From positions 62,001 through 126,000 of the forward strand of contig PLWS01000007.1 in NCBI GenBank assembly GCA_003151115.1: a DNA stretch of 64,000 bases, given 5' to 3'. Of the stretch, positions 44,439 to 51,878 are shown piece after piece (within the stretch, counting starts at the first letter, position 1; each line of letters begins with the position of its first letter). This stretch comes from Vulcanimicrobiota bacterium. GTDB lineage: Bacteria; Vulcanimicrobiota; Vulcanimicrobiia; Vulcanimicrobiales; Vulcanimicrobiaceae. A program made the translations under genes and the position numbers. The notes under the pieces were generated by a model. The model had not been told where the DNA came from and made no database searches. It worked only from the letters and a program-made list of their open reading frames with translations.

Positions 44439-44444
44439 GGCTTC

Positions 44445-44606
44445 ATGCAACAAACCATTGAGTGCGCGCACGACTTGTGCAACTGCACGCTCACGGCCGA
44501 AATAGAAACCGAAGAGTATTGCAGCCCCGTTTGCAAAGACGATGACGCGGGAGGAATTGAGTCCGACGCCTGCAATTGCGGGCACCCGCCCTGCGACGTG
44601 CAGTAG
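44445..44606 (+). CDS. small Cys-rich metallothionein-like protein
   Basis: 53 aa from ATG 44445; the longer 80-aa track start would run through the palindrome arm. Eight Cys and two His in 53 residues, with CxC, CSPVC and CNCGHPPC motifs. The order ECAHDLCNC...EEYCSPVC...CNCGHPPC parallels bacterial metallothioneins of the SmtA type (CxxCxC...YCxxxC...CxCxHxxC), which bind Zn/Cd in the cytosol. No Shine-Dalgarno is visible, and the -10 box lies immediately upstream, so it may be translated from a leaderless mRNA. The stop abuts the convergent lipoprotein gene. Confidence 0.82.
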   Translation: MQQTIECAHDLCNCTLTAEIETEEYCSPVCKDDDAGGIESDACNCGHPPCDVQ

Positions 44607-45323
44607 TTACGGGCTGTTGATGACTTCGCCGGCGGCGATCTGCGCGCTGCGCGGCGTGACTTGTGGCCAGCCGGCGTTCGCGCTGAACTGCTGATCGAAC
44701 GACGTTGAGACGTCGCTGCCGGGAAGGCCCGTGGTCGGGAACGTGAACGTCTGATCTTGCGGGCCGCCGATGCCGGGCGCGTCGATCGGCTGACCGGAAC
44801 CGTTGGTCGTGAACCAGTTGACGTACCAAAGGTTCGGATTTGCTCCGGGAACGGGAGACGGTGTCGGAACTATGCCGTTAAAGAGCCTGCGATCGAAGGT
44901 CACGGTGAACTGCGTGTTCTGGCCGTTGCTATTGAGGTTGAACTGCAACTGCTGCGGCGTATACTGGATGATTACCGGAGTGGCAACCTGTCCGCCGCCG
45001 ACGCCGGTGTTGCGGACATATTGCACGACCTGCACAGAAGACGTTACGCCATTGCCGCCCACGACGATCGCAAACCAATAGTTCGCATAATTGGTTTGGT
45101 AGCCGTTGGCGTAGGGCATGCCGCCGCTCGTCGACGTGTTGAACATGATGACGTATTGAACGTTGGTGAAATCCATCGCCTGGGCAGTCGTGAACTTGAC
45201 CTGCATGAAACCCGAGGGGAGTCCCGAAGGCGTGATGGAACCGCGGTCGGGGGTTACTTGGCGCCCGCAGGCTGCAAACGTGAACGCCGCAACAGAGACG
45301 ACGAACAAGATTTTGCGTAGCAC
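44607..45323 (-). CDS. lipoprotein of unknown function
   Basis: 238 aa from GTG 45323, chosen for GGAGGTAA in front; the 306-aa track start is too early and runs into lnt. Signal VLRKILFVVSVAAFTFAACGRQ with lipobox FAAC|G. The mature part is beta-rich with many Asn/Thr/Gly (FMQVKFTTAQAMDFTNVQYVIMFNTSTSGG...NYWFAIVVGGNG), and one segment recalls secreted carbohydrate-binding or adhesin folds, but I assign no family. The 5' end overlaps that of the divergent lnt gene, so a shared promoter zone must lie inside coding sequence. Confidence 0.7.
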   Translation of the reverse strand: MLRKILFVVSVAAFTFAACGRQVTPDRGSITPSGLPSGFMQVKFTTAQAMDFTNVQYVIMFNTSTSGGMPYANGYQTNYANYWFAIVVGGNGVTSSVQVVQYVRNTGVGGGQVATPVIIQYTPQQLQFNLNSNGQNTQFTVTFDRRLFNGIVPTPSPVPGANPNLWYVNWFTTNGSGQPIDAPGIGGPQDQTFTFPTTGLPGSDVSTSFDQQFSANAGWPQVTPRSAQIAAGEVINSP

Positions 45324-47391
45324 CTTTACCTCCGTCATCGTTTCCGCATTGAGCGCGGTCGCGCTCGCATGTGCTTTTCCCAAGGCGGGACAGGCTTGGC
45401 TCGCCCCGCTGGCGGCGGCGGGCCTGTTCTGGGCTTGGCAGCGGCTCTCCTGGAAACGTGCATTCTTCGCCGGATGGTTCGCCGGCACGATCTTTTTCGC
45501 GATAAATTTTTCTTGGTTCACGCACACTGTCGGCGACTATGTCGGCCCGTTCGCGTTTGCCGTGGTGCTGATCCCGGCGCTCGTAGAAGGGCTGACGTTT
45601 GCTGCAACCGCAGTTGCTGCGCGCGCAGCCGAGCGATACGCCCCGGCTTGGGCGGCACCGGCCGCAGCGGCAGCCGCGTTCACGGTCTTCGAGTGGCTGC
45701 GATCGGTCGGCGTGCTTGCCGTTCCGTTCGCGCAGATCGGGTACTCGCAAACCGTTACGCCGCTGATCGTGTTTGCGCCGTACATCGGATCGTTCGGCGT
45801 GACCTTCGTCGTCATGCTGTTGGGCGCGTATCTTGCGCAGGCAATCGATCTTCGCACACCGCGCGCATTCTTCGCCGTCGTCGTGGGCGTGGGTGCGACC
45901 GCCGCTCTCTGCTACGCGGCATGGCCGGCCCTGCACCGTTTCGCCGAACCGCCGCTCCTGCGCGTTGCGGCCGTGCAAGGCAACATCGCGCAGACGGTCA
46001 AGTGGAATCCGCAGGCATTTTGGCCGACCGTCAACACGTACTTGACGCAGACTCGAAAACTGCAGCCTGCGCACCCGCAGCTGATCGTCCTTCCGGAAAC
46101 CGTCATTCCGACGGATCTCAATACGAGCGACCCCAACGGCGTGCGCGCAATGGTCCGCTCGGATTTTTCAGCGCTGGCGCGCAGTTTGAATGCCACGCTC
46201 GTGGTCGGAAGCCTGGAAGCGCGCGGACCCAAAGATTACAACGCCCTTTTCGTTTTTAATCCATCGGGAACGCTCTCGCAGGTTTACGAAAAACGGCAGC
46301 TCGTCCCGTTCGCCGAATCGTTTCCGGGCGAAGCCTTTCTCAGTTGGCTGCCGAGCTCGGATCTCATCGGAAGGTTTGCAGCCGGACAAGACGACACCGT
46401 CATAACCGCCGGCGGCGTCACGTTCGCTCCGCTGATCTGCTGGGAGTCGGCATTCGCGGATCTCGTGCACGCCCAAGTTGCGCGCGGTGCCCAGTTCCTG
46501 GTGATCTCGACCGATGACGCATGGTTCGGCGAAACGTCCGGGACGTACCAGCACGCACAGATCGCGCAGATGCGCGCGATTGAAAACGGTCAATGGGTAC
46601 TACAGTCAGCCTCGACCGGGATCAGCGGCATCGTCGCGCCCGACGGAACGTGGATACAAGCGACCGCGCTCGATAAGACCGCGATCCTCTCGGGCGAAAT
46701 CCGGGCGCCCACGGGCTCATTCTTCGCGCGTATCGGTCCGACGCCGGTCGTCATCGCGCTCGCTCTGCTGTATGCCGCGATACTCGCACTTCGCACCGTG
46801 CTCGCGCGCGCACGCCGCTGGCGCGCGCCGCAATGGCGCCCCACGCCGGCGCGTTGGAAGCTCTTTGCAGCCGTCGCCGCAGCCGTTCTCTTGATCTGGG
46901 TCATTGCGGGCGTTATATTGGCGGGCAACGAGCCGGGCGCACCGCCGCAAGGCATGACGCCGCTGACGCTGCATGGCGGGCGCGTAACCGGAAACCGCAT
47001 AAGCACGAAATCTTGGATGTTCGAATACGACCGGGCGGAGATGTCGGCCGACGGCGTGCTCGCGACCGTGCAAGGCGTGCGCCGCGGCGTGCTGTACAAG
47101 GACGGTAAACCGTATCTCACCGTCCGCGCCGAACAAGTCTCGGTCAACACGCAAACGTTCGATTTCACGGCGACCGGCGACGTGCACATCACGCAAAATC
47201 AAGACACGAGCTCGGAGCGCTCCTTCGATTCGGATCTCATCCAGTGGATCAACGCGACCAAATCGCTTACTCTGCCGCATCCGAGCGTCGTACGCAGCGG
47301 TGGCGAGACGTTGAAAGTCTCCTCGATAAATGTGAACTTCAATACCGGCCAAATTCGCTTTGGCCAGGTCAGCGGCGGCGTAGCGCCCTAG
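45313..47391 (+). CDS. lnt: apolipoprotein N-acyltransferase fused to an LptC-like domain
   Basis: 692 aa from TTG 45313; TTG 45349 is the alternative. Residues about 5-200 are six membrane helices. Residues about 215-480 are the nitrilase-type domain with the full catalytic set: Glu in VLPETVIPTDL, Lys in YEKRQLVPFAE, Cys in PLICWESAFADLV. Two further helices follow (about 475-500 and 516-538). The last about 150 residues (THGGRVTGNRIST-like start, FEYDRAEMSADGVLATVQGVRRGVLYKDGKPYLTVRAEQVSVN...ATGDVHIT) look like the periplasmic LptC beta-jellyroll. Lnt N-acylates lipoproteins; LptC passes LPS from LptFG to LptA. One polypeptide apparently carries both. Confidence 0.85.
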   Translation: MRSTFTSVIVSALSAVALACAFPKAGQAWLAPLAAAGLFWAWQRLSWKRAFFAGWFAGTIFFAINFSWFTHTVGDYVGPFAFAVVLIPALVEGLTFAATAVAARAAERYAPAWAAPAAAAAAFTVFEWLRSVGVLAVPFAQIGYSQTVTPLIVFAPYIGSFGVTFVVMLLGAYLAQAIDLRTPRAFFAVVVGVGATAALCYAAWPALHRFAEPPLLRVAAVQGNIAQTVKWNPQAFWPTVNTYLTQTRKLQPAHPQLIVLPETVIPTDLNTSDPNGVRAMVRSDFSALARSLNATLVVGSLEARGPKDYNALFVFNPSGTLSQVYEKRQLVPFAESFPGEAFLSWLPSSDLIGRFAAGQDDTVITAGGVTFAPLICWESAFADLVHAQVARGAQFLVISTDDAWFGETSGTYQHAQIAQMRAIENGQWVLQSASTGISGIVAPDGTWIQATALDKTAILSGEIRAPTGSFFARIGPTPVVIALALLYAAILALRTVLARARRWRAPQWRPTPARWKLFAAVAAAVLLIWVIAGVILAGNEPGAPPQGMTPLTLHGGRVTGNRISTKSWMFEYDRAEMSADGVLATVQGVRRGVLYKDGKPYLTVRAEQVSVNTQTFDFTATGDVHITQNQDTSSERSFDSDLIQWINATKSLTLPHPSVVRSGGETLKVSSINVNFNTGQIRFGQVSGGVAP

Positions 47392-47394
47392 GCG

Positions 47395-47706
47395 CTACTG
47401 GCCGCCGGACTTCTTTTTCGCTTCGGCGATCAGTTGTTTGACTTTCTGGCCGCCTTTGTGGCCGATCTCTTCGTAAAAATCGGCGCCGTATTTTTCCTTG
47501 ACGACGCGGCCGCCTTTTTGTCCGATCGACTCGTAAAACTCCACGCCGTGGCGCTGCCGCGTCGCTTGGCCGCCCTTGCGCCCAATCGTTTCATAGAACC
47601 CCGGGCCATAGCGGTCGCGAACGGTGTCGCCGCCCTTCTTTCCGGCCTCGCGCACGGACATCTCGCCACCCGGCGGCTTGTCGTCGGCTTTGTGTGGTTT
47701 TGCCAT
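47395..47706 (-). CDS. KGG-repeat hydrophilic stress protein (Em/GsiB-like)
   Basis: 103 aa, highly hydrophilic, rich in Gly/Lys, with one starting block (SVREAGKKGGDTVRDRYG) and three repeats of the form G-x-x-FYE-x-IG-x-KGG. This is the general-stress KGG family related to GsiB/con-10 and group 1 LEA (Em) proteins: disordered hydrophilins that protect against drying, salt or freezing. Three bp after the lnt stop, tail to tail; 21 bp downstream of a shorter paralogue on the same strand. Confidence 0.88.
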   Translation of the reverse strand: MAKPHKADDKPPGGEMSVREAGKKGGDTVRDRYGPGFYETIGRKGGQATRQRHGVEFYESIGQKGGRVVKEKYGADFYEEIGHKGGQKVKQLIAEAKKKSGGQ

Positions 47707-47727
47707 GGGGTGTCCGGTGGACAGCTG

Positions 47728-47946
47728 CTAGGAGCTCTTGCGCTTGAGCTTTTGGCCGCCTTTTTGACCTATCACTTCGTAGAACGAGGGCCCGTACTTT
47801 TCTTTGGTGGCCTCCCCACCTTTGCGCCCGATGGCCTCGTAGAATTCCGTGCCGTACTTCGCCTTGACGCGCTCGCCGCCACGCTTGCCTGCTTCTCGAA
47901 CAGTCATGCCCCCGCCCGGATTTTGCACTTGGTCTTGAATCGCCAT
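47728..47946 (-). CDS. KGG-repeat hydrophilic stress protein (short paralogue)
   Basis: 72 aa with the starting block TVREAGKRGGERVKAKYG and two FYE-x-IG-x-KGG repeats. Same family as the next gene; the pair looks like a tandem duplication followed by gain or loss of one repeat. AAGGGG precedes the ATG by nine bases. Monocistronic with its neighbour and probably stress-induced, although I see no clear promoter. Confidence 0.86.
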   Translation of the reverse strand: MAIQDQVQNPGGGMTVREAGKRGGERVKAKYGTEFYEAIGRKGGEATKEKYGPSFYEVIGQKGGQKLKRKSS

Positions 47947-48053
47947 GTGGTGTAGCCCCTTAATGATTGGGATATGTATCGCGGTCTAAATACCCACCCG
48001 ACCGCTTGTTAAACGAAAATAGGGATATGGGGGCGGCGCCGAAGCATTCGAGC

Positions 48054-48467
48054 ATGAGAATCGTCGGGCTTATCGTCTGCCTCGCACTCTGCTCAACGGG
48101 ATTGGGACAGGGTCAGGGCAATGCCGCCGATCTCGCGCAGATAACAGCGCGCGGCAGAGCTTTATTCGCGTACGATGCTGCTGCGGCCGCGGCGACAGAT
48201 GCTGTAAAAGCTATTGCAGGCTCGGCAATGCCGCCCGGTCAGGGCTTGTATCTTGGCCATCCCGATCAAAACGGCGCCTGGATCTTTGACTTTGGCACGA
48301 TATCGCCCGAGCGCGCGGCTTTCACCGTGTATTATCGCGCCGCCGAAAATGCGCCGCACACTGCGAAATTCACCGTTACGAAGCTCGCGCCGGCGGAAGC
48401 CGGCACACCGTTCGATCTCGCGGCGGGGCGCGCCGCGATGGCGGGGCAAGACGATTTCGGAAGGTGA
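48054..48467 (+). pseudogene. secreted protein, N-terminal part, frame-split from the next ORF
   Basis: 137 aa from ATG 48054 with a signal peptide (MRIVGLIVCLALCSTGLGQG), then an Ala-rich domain (LFAYDAAAAAATDAVKAIAG...LGHPDQNGAWIFDFGTISPERAAFTVYYRA). It ends ...MAGQDDFGR-stop, and the next ORF begins in the -1 frame at the overlapping GTGA with TRPYNYAILPLQNGDMYVYLYPA. Together they read as one protein of about 260 aa of unknown function. Either a frameshift mutation or sequencing error split it, or the halves are coupled by stop-start. Confidence 0.65.
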
Positions 48468-48841
48468 CGCGGCCCTACAACTACGCGATCCTTCCGCTGC
48501 AAAACGGCGACATGTACGTCTACCTGTATCCCGCGCAAACCGATCCGAAGATTCACCCGCTGGGCGGCGACGAACGATACCTCGTTTCCGCAGACGGAAA
48601 GACGCTCTTGGAAAAACACCGCATGCACCAGCGCATCATTGAGATGCCCATGGACGCTGCGGCCGGCTCCACGACGCAGGCAGGCTTTCACAGCGATATT
48701 TTCAGCGGCACCCCAGAAGACTCCGACGTCTTTCACGTGCTGATCCGGCGGCCCTTAGTCGAAGAGTATGTCGTCGCGCAGGGAGAGCTTTACCAGATTC
48801 AAACCGACGGCACGATCGTGGATAAGGGGAAAGCCCCTTAA
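48464..48841 (+). pseudogene. secreted protein, C-terminal part, frame-split from the preceding ORF
   Basis: 125 aa in the -1 frame relative to the ORF before it, opening with GTG in the GTGA overlap. It has no signal peptide of its own, although its content (YLYPAQTDPKIHPLGGDERYLVSADGKTLLEKHRMHQRIIEMP...VFHVLIRRPLVEEYVVAQGELYQIQTDGTIV) looks like the continuation of an exported beta-rich protein. Without the first half it would stay in the cytosol. Convergent with coaE, 3 bp apart. Confidence 0.65.
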
Positions 48842-48844
48842 CTT

Positions 48845-49426
48845 TCAGCTTGCGGAGAGCGCGTCGTAAACGGCGCGCGTGCGTTCCTTTAACTGGACGA
48901 AGTTTCCGTCGTTTTCGATAATGTAGGTTGCGCGGGAACGCGCGGTTTCGGGGTCGATCTGCGAAGCGATACGCGCGCGAATCTGCTCTTCGCTGAAGCG
49001 ATCGCGCATGGCAATGCGTGCGATGCGCTCGTTTTCCGGCGCGATGACCACTACCGAGGCATCGCACCGCTCGTCGTAGCCGGTTTCGAACAAGAGCGGA
49101 ACGACTTGCACGACGATCTGCCCCGGTTTGGCGTAACTCTCGGCAGCGTCGGCTAAACGGCGCACGTGCGGATGCACGATCGCATTGAGCCGCTCGCGCG
49201 CGCCCGGATCGTGAAAAACGATCTCGGCGAGCGCCGCGCGATCGAGCCCGCCCATGCGAACCACCGAAGGCCACATGCGCGCGATCTCGCGCAACGCGTC
49301 GCTGCCCGGAGCGACCGCTTCGCGCGCGAGTTTGTCCGTATCGATGATGTACGCGCCAAATGCTTCCATGCAGCGCGCGACCTCGCTCTTGCCGGATCCG
49401 ATTCCGCCGGTCAGGCCGACTCGGAC
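48845..49426 (-). CDS. coaE: dephospho-CoA kinase, non-canonical start
   Basis: Phosphorylates dephospho-CoA to CoA, the last step of CoA synthesis. The track ORF starts at ATG 49369 (MEAFGAYIIDTD), but the same frame continues upstream through VRVGLTGGIGSGKSEVARC, which is the P-loop every CoaE needs. It runs to a TGA at 49460-49462 with no ATG, GTG or TTG. GGAGGG lies six bases before GTC 49426 and I use that as the start; ATC 49444 and CTG 49414 are alternatives. Other motifs: IIDTDKLAREAV, HDPGARERLNAIVHPHVRR, VPLLFETGYDERCD. The start is inside the rpsA 3' end. Confidence 0.85.
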   Translation of the reverse strand, partial: VRVGLTGGIGSGKSEVARCMEAFGAYIIDTDKLAREAVAPGSDALREIARMWPSVVRMGGLDRAALAEIVFHDPGARERLNAIVHPHVRRLADAAESYAKPGQIVVQVVPLLFETGYDERCDASVVVIAPENERIARIAMRDRFSEEQIRARIASQIDPETARSRATYIIENDGNFVQLKERTRAVYDALSAS

Positions 49427-50562
49427 GGTTCGCCCTCCGAAGATGTTTCCGCCGGCACTTCAGCTTGCGGTTCCGGCAGTTCCTCGACTTCGATCTTTTC
49501 GATCTCTTCGGGCGGAATGTCGGCGACGTGCTGAATCGACGCCGTGATGCGGCGCGTCGAGTGATTGATCGTCAGCAGCGTCACTTCGACTTCCTGGCCG
49601 GGGCTGAACTGCGCGCCCGGATCGAACTCGCCTTTGGGAACCATCGCGAGGACGCCGGGCACGATTTCCACCAGCAAGTAGTTAGGCGTGACCTTGACGA
49701 TTTGCGCGGTCAAACGATTGGTTTCGTAGAGTTTGTTCGCGTATTCGTCCCACGGATCGGGCAACGCGTGCTTGAGCGACAGGCTGACCTTCTTGGCGTC
49801 GGCATCGAATTTCATGATCTCGACGTTGACGACGTCGCCAATCTTGACGACTTCGGACGGATGTTTGATCCGCGCGTAGGACAGCTCGCTGTTGTGAATC
49901 AAGCCGTCGATGCCGCCGAGATCGACGAATGCGCCGAACTCCGCCAAACGCACGACGACGCCTTCGCGAATCTGACCAACCTCGAGCGTGCCGAGCAGTT
50001 CCTGTTTCTTGGCGTTGAGTTCTTCTTCCAGAACCAAACGCTGCGACAGCACAACGCGGTGGCGCTTATGATCGAGATCGATCACTTTGAGCCGCAGCTT
50101 TTTTCCGACGAGTTCTTCCAGGTTGCCGATCGGCTGGCGCCTGATCTGCGAAGCGGGAACGAAGCCGCGCATGCCCAGATCGACCAGAACGCCGCCCTTG
50201 ACGACCTGCGTAACGGTCGCCTCGATGACTTCGTCGTGTTCGTGGGCCGCGATGACTTTCTCCCATGTCTTGAGCGCGCGCGCGCGCCGCTCGGAGAGAA
50301 AGAGCGTGCCGTCGTTGTCGTCGATACGGTGGATCATCACTTCCAGCGTGTCGCCGACTTTTAATTCTTTGGGCTCTATCGCTAAGGAGAGTTCCCGAAA
50401 CGGCAGCGTGCCTTCGGATTTTCCGCCGATATCGACGAGCAGTTCGTCCTGGTACTTGGCGACGATTAGGCCGTTGAGGACTTGGCCTTCGTCGAGAACC
50501 TTCAGTGAGTCTTCGTAAAGTTGCTGCTCGAGTGCGAGTTGATCTTCTTCCTCTTCTTGCAC
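49411..50562 (-). CDS. rpsA: 30S ribosomal protein S1 (four S1 domains)
   Basis: 383 aa from GTG 50562. Four S1/OB repeats: GQVLNGLIVAKYQDELLVDIGG, ATVTQVVKGGVLVDLGMRGFVP, GVVVRLAEFGAFVDLGGIDGLIHNSELS and AQIVKVTPNYLLVEIVPGVLAMVP, plus an acidic tail (PEEIEKIEVEELPEPQAE). Four rather than six domains is common outside Proteobacteria. S1 helps mRNA bind the 30S subunit. The start is unclear: GTG 50562 has no Shine-Dalgarno, while the open frame extends to ATG 50700 inside mutM. The frame directly after the mutM stop has no canonical start but does have AAGGA. Confidence 0.9.
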   Translation of the reverse strand: MQEEEEDQLALEQQLYEDSLKVLDEGQVLNGLIVAKYQDELLVDIGGKSEGTLPFRELSLAIEPKELKVGDTLEVMIHRIDDNDGTLFLSERRARALKTWEKVIAAHEHDEVIEATVTQVVKGGVLVDLGMRGFVPASQIRRQPIGNLEELVGKKLRLKVIDLDHKRHRVVLSQRLVLEEELNAKKQELLGTLEVGQIREGVVVRLAEFGAFVDLGGIDGLIHNSELSYARIKHPSEVVKIGDVVNVEIMKFDADAKKVSLSLKHALPDPWDEYANKLYETNRLTAQIVKVTPNYLLVEIVPGVLAMVPKGEFDPGAQFSPGQEVEVTLLTINHSTRRITASIQHVADIPPEEIEKIEVEELPEPQAEVPAETSSEGEPSESA

Positions 50563-50618
50563 GGGAGCGGTTGGCGTTGTAGAGATTTTAGCTGTCCATC
50601 CTTTATATATATTTGTCC

Positions 50619-51431
50619 TTATCTTTGACAGGTGCGGCACCACCAGGTGCCGCGCTGAGCCAATACGGTTCGAACGATCGCGCGGCCGCAACGTTCGCAT
50701 CCGGAGCCGGCCCGGCCGTATACCGAAAGCGCGTTTTGAAAGCCGCCCTGCAGGCCCCGCACATCGACGTAATCATCGACGCTCGTGCCGCGCATTGCGA
50801 TCGAACGCTGCAAAACCTCGACGAGGGCGTCATGCAGCCGGCGTATGGCCGGCTTTGTCAACGCTTTCGCGGGAGTGCCAGGACGGATCCGGGCTCCCCA
50901 CAGCGCCTCGCAAGCATAGATGTTTCCAACCCCTGCGATACGCCGCTGATCCAGCAACAACGCCTTGATAGGCGTCGTCCGCCCCGAAAGCATACCGATA
51001 AAGCGCTCAGGAGTAAAGTCCCCCGACAAAGGCTCCACGCCAAGGTGAGCGTCCCACAGCTCGCCGCGCTCGACCAGGCGCATGCGACCGAATTGCCGCG
51101 AGTCGGCAAACGCCAGGCGGCTTCCGTCGGTGAAATGGAGCGAAACGTGCTCATAAGGAATCGCGGCTTGGCCGCGGCCCAGGACGATGAGGCGTCCCGT
51201 CATCCGCAAGCTGACGATCAAGCACCGCCCCGAGCCGAGTTCGATTATCGTAAATTTTCCGCGCCGGCTGACCGAAACGATCCGCTCGCCGCGGACCGCG
51301 CGTTTGAAATTCACGCGACGCGGCGCAACCGCCATCTTCGGAAGCGCGACGGCGGCCTTTTCGATCGTCTTTCCTACGATCGTGCCGGCCAGGCCGCGCA
51401 CGATGGTCTCGACCTCGGGGAGCTCGGGCAT
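50619..51431 (-). CDS. mutM: formamidopyrimidine-DNA glycosylase
   Basis: 270 aa. Catalytic N-terminus MPELPEVETIVRGL (Pro-2 nucleophile, Glu-3), the central lesion-recognition Lys region (SLRMTGRL), the H2TH segment (RIAGVGNIYACEALWGARIRPG) and a C-terminal zinc finger CERCG...CRTCQ. Removes 8-oxoguanine and formamidopyrimidines and nicks the strand. In the polA-DUF192-mutM-rpsA-coaE operon, grouped with PolA as a repair pair. Confidence 0.96.
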   Translation of the reverse strand: MPELPEVETIVRGLAGTIVGKTIEKAAVALPKMAVAPRRVNFKRAVRGERIVSVSRRGKFTIIELGSGRCLIVSLRMTGRLIVLGRGQAAIPYEHVSLHFTDGSRLAFADSRQFGRMRLVERGELWDAHLGVEPLSGDFTPERFIGMLSGRTTPIKALLLDQRRIAGVGNIYACEALWGARIRPGTPAKALTKPAIRRLHDALVEVLQRSIAMRGTSVDDYVDVRGLQGGFQNALSVYGRAGSGCERCGRAIVRTVLAQRGTWWCRTCQR

Positions 51432-51878
51432 TTAGGGGAGGTGCGGAATCGTCACGCCGCCGCTCAACCCGTCGCGTGCCGCCTCTCCCGCCGGGAGTTC
51501 CAGGACGTACTTCGCAACGCCGTCGCGGCGCGGGATACGATCGTCGGACGTATCGGTCGCAACGACGGGAACGTTCGAAAAAACGGTTCGCACGATACCG
51601 TTTCGGCCCATAAAAACCATATCCAGCGGAATCAGCGTGTCCTTCATCCAGAATTCGATCGGCGCGTCCGCATCAAACACAAAAAGCATTCCGGTATGCG
51701 GCGCGAGTTTGCGCACGCCCATCAAGCCGCGTTCGCGCTGCGGTTCCGTAGCGGCGACCTGTACGCGAAGCTGCGCCGCGGGCGCGCGCAGTGAGATGAC
51801 GCGCAAGTTCTGCGGCGTCGGAACCGGCTGCGGCGAACCTTGTGCCAGCGCCAACGTCAGCGCGAGGGCTTCAAACAT
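51432..51878 (-). CDS. DUF192 secreted protein
   Basis: 148 aa. A weak N-terminal signal (MFEALALTLALAQG) is followed by the DUF192 domain: RVQVAATEPQRERGLMGVRKLAPHTGMLFVFDADAPIEFWMKDTLIPLDMVFMGRNGIV and VLELPAGEAARDGLSGG. The family has a compact beta fold of unknown function, usually exported. It overlaps polA by 8 bp and abuts mutM, so it is co-translated in the repair operon. Confidence 0.88.
   Translation of the reverse strand: MFEALALTLALAQGSPQPVPTPQNLRVISLRAPAAQLRVQVAATEPQRERGLMGVRKLAPHTGMLFVFDADAPIEFWMKDTLIPLDMVFMGRNGIVRTVFSNVPVVATDTSDDRIPRRDGVAKYVLELPAGEAARDGLSGGVTIPHLP

Larger units (their letters stand above)
44271..44444. repeat. 174-bp nested inverted-repeat element
   Basis: The ends are near-perfect inverted repeats of about 35 bp: 44271-44305 and 44409-44444, with a 25-bp perfect core (ACTATACCCAGCTTGGCTCTGGGCC at 44276-44300, its reverse complement at 44414-44438). 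Inside are CATTTTTGAG (44313-44322) with CTCAAAAATG (44357-44366), and an A/T hairpin at 44376-44403. The interior is much more AT-rich than the surroundings. It fills the gap between the LptD-like gene and the metallothionein-like gene; the right arm supplies the -10 box of the latter. Could be a MITE-like insertion or an RNA/DNA regulatory structure. Confidence 0.85.

Noticed and set aside
44364-44606. 80-aa start for the metallothionein-like gene
   Set aside because: The extra 27 residues are translated palindrome arm; the Cys motifs and family alignment begin at ATG 44445.
50563-50700. 429-aa start of rpsA at ATG 50700
   Set aside because: It would overlap mutM by 82 bp and add a basic tail unlike any S1 N-terminus.
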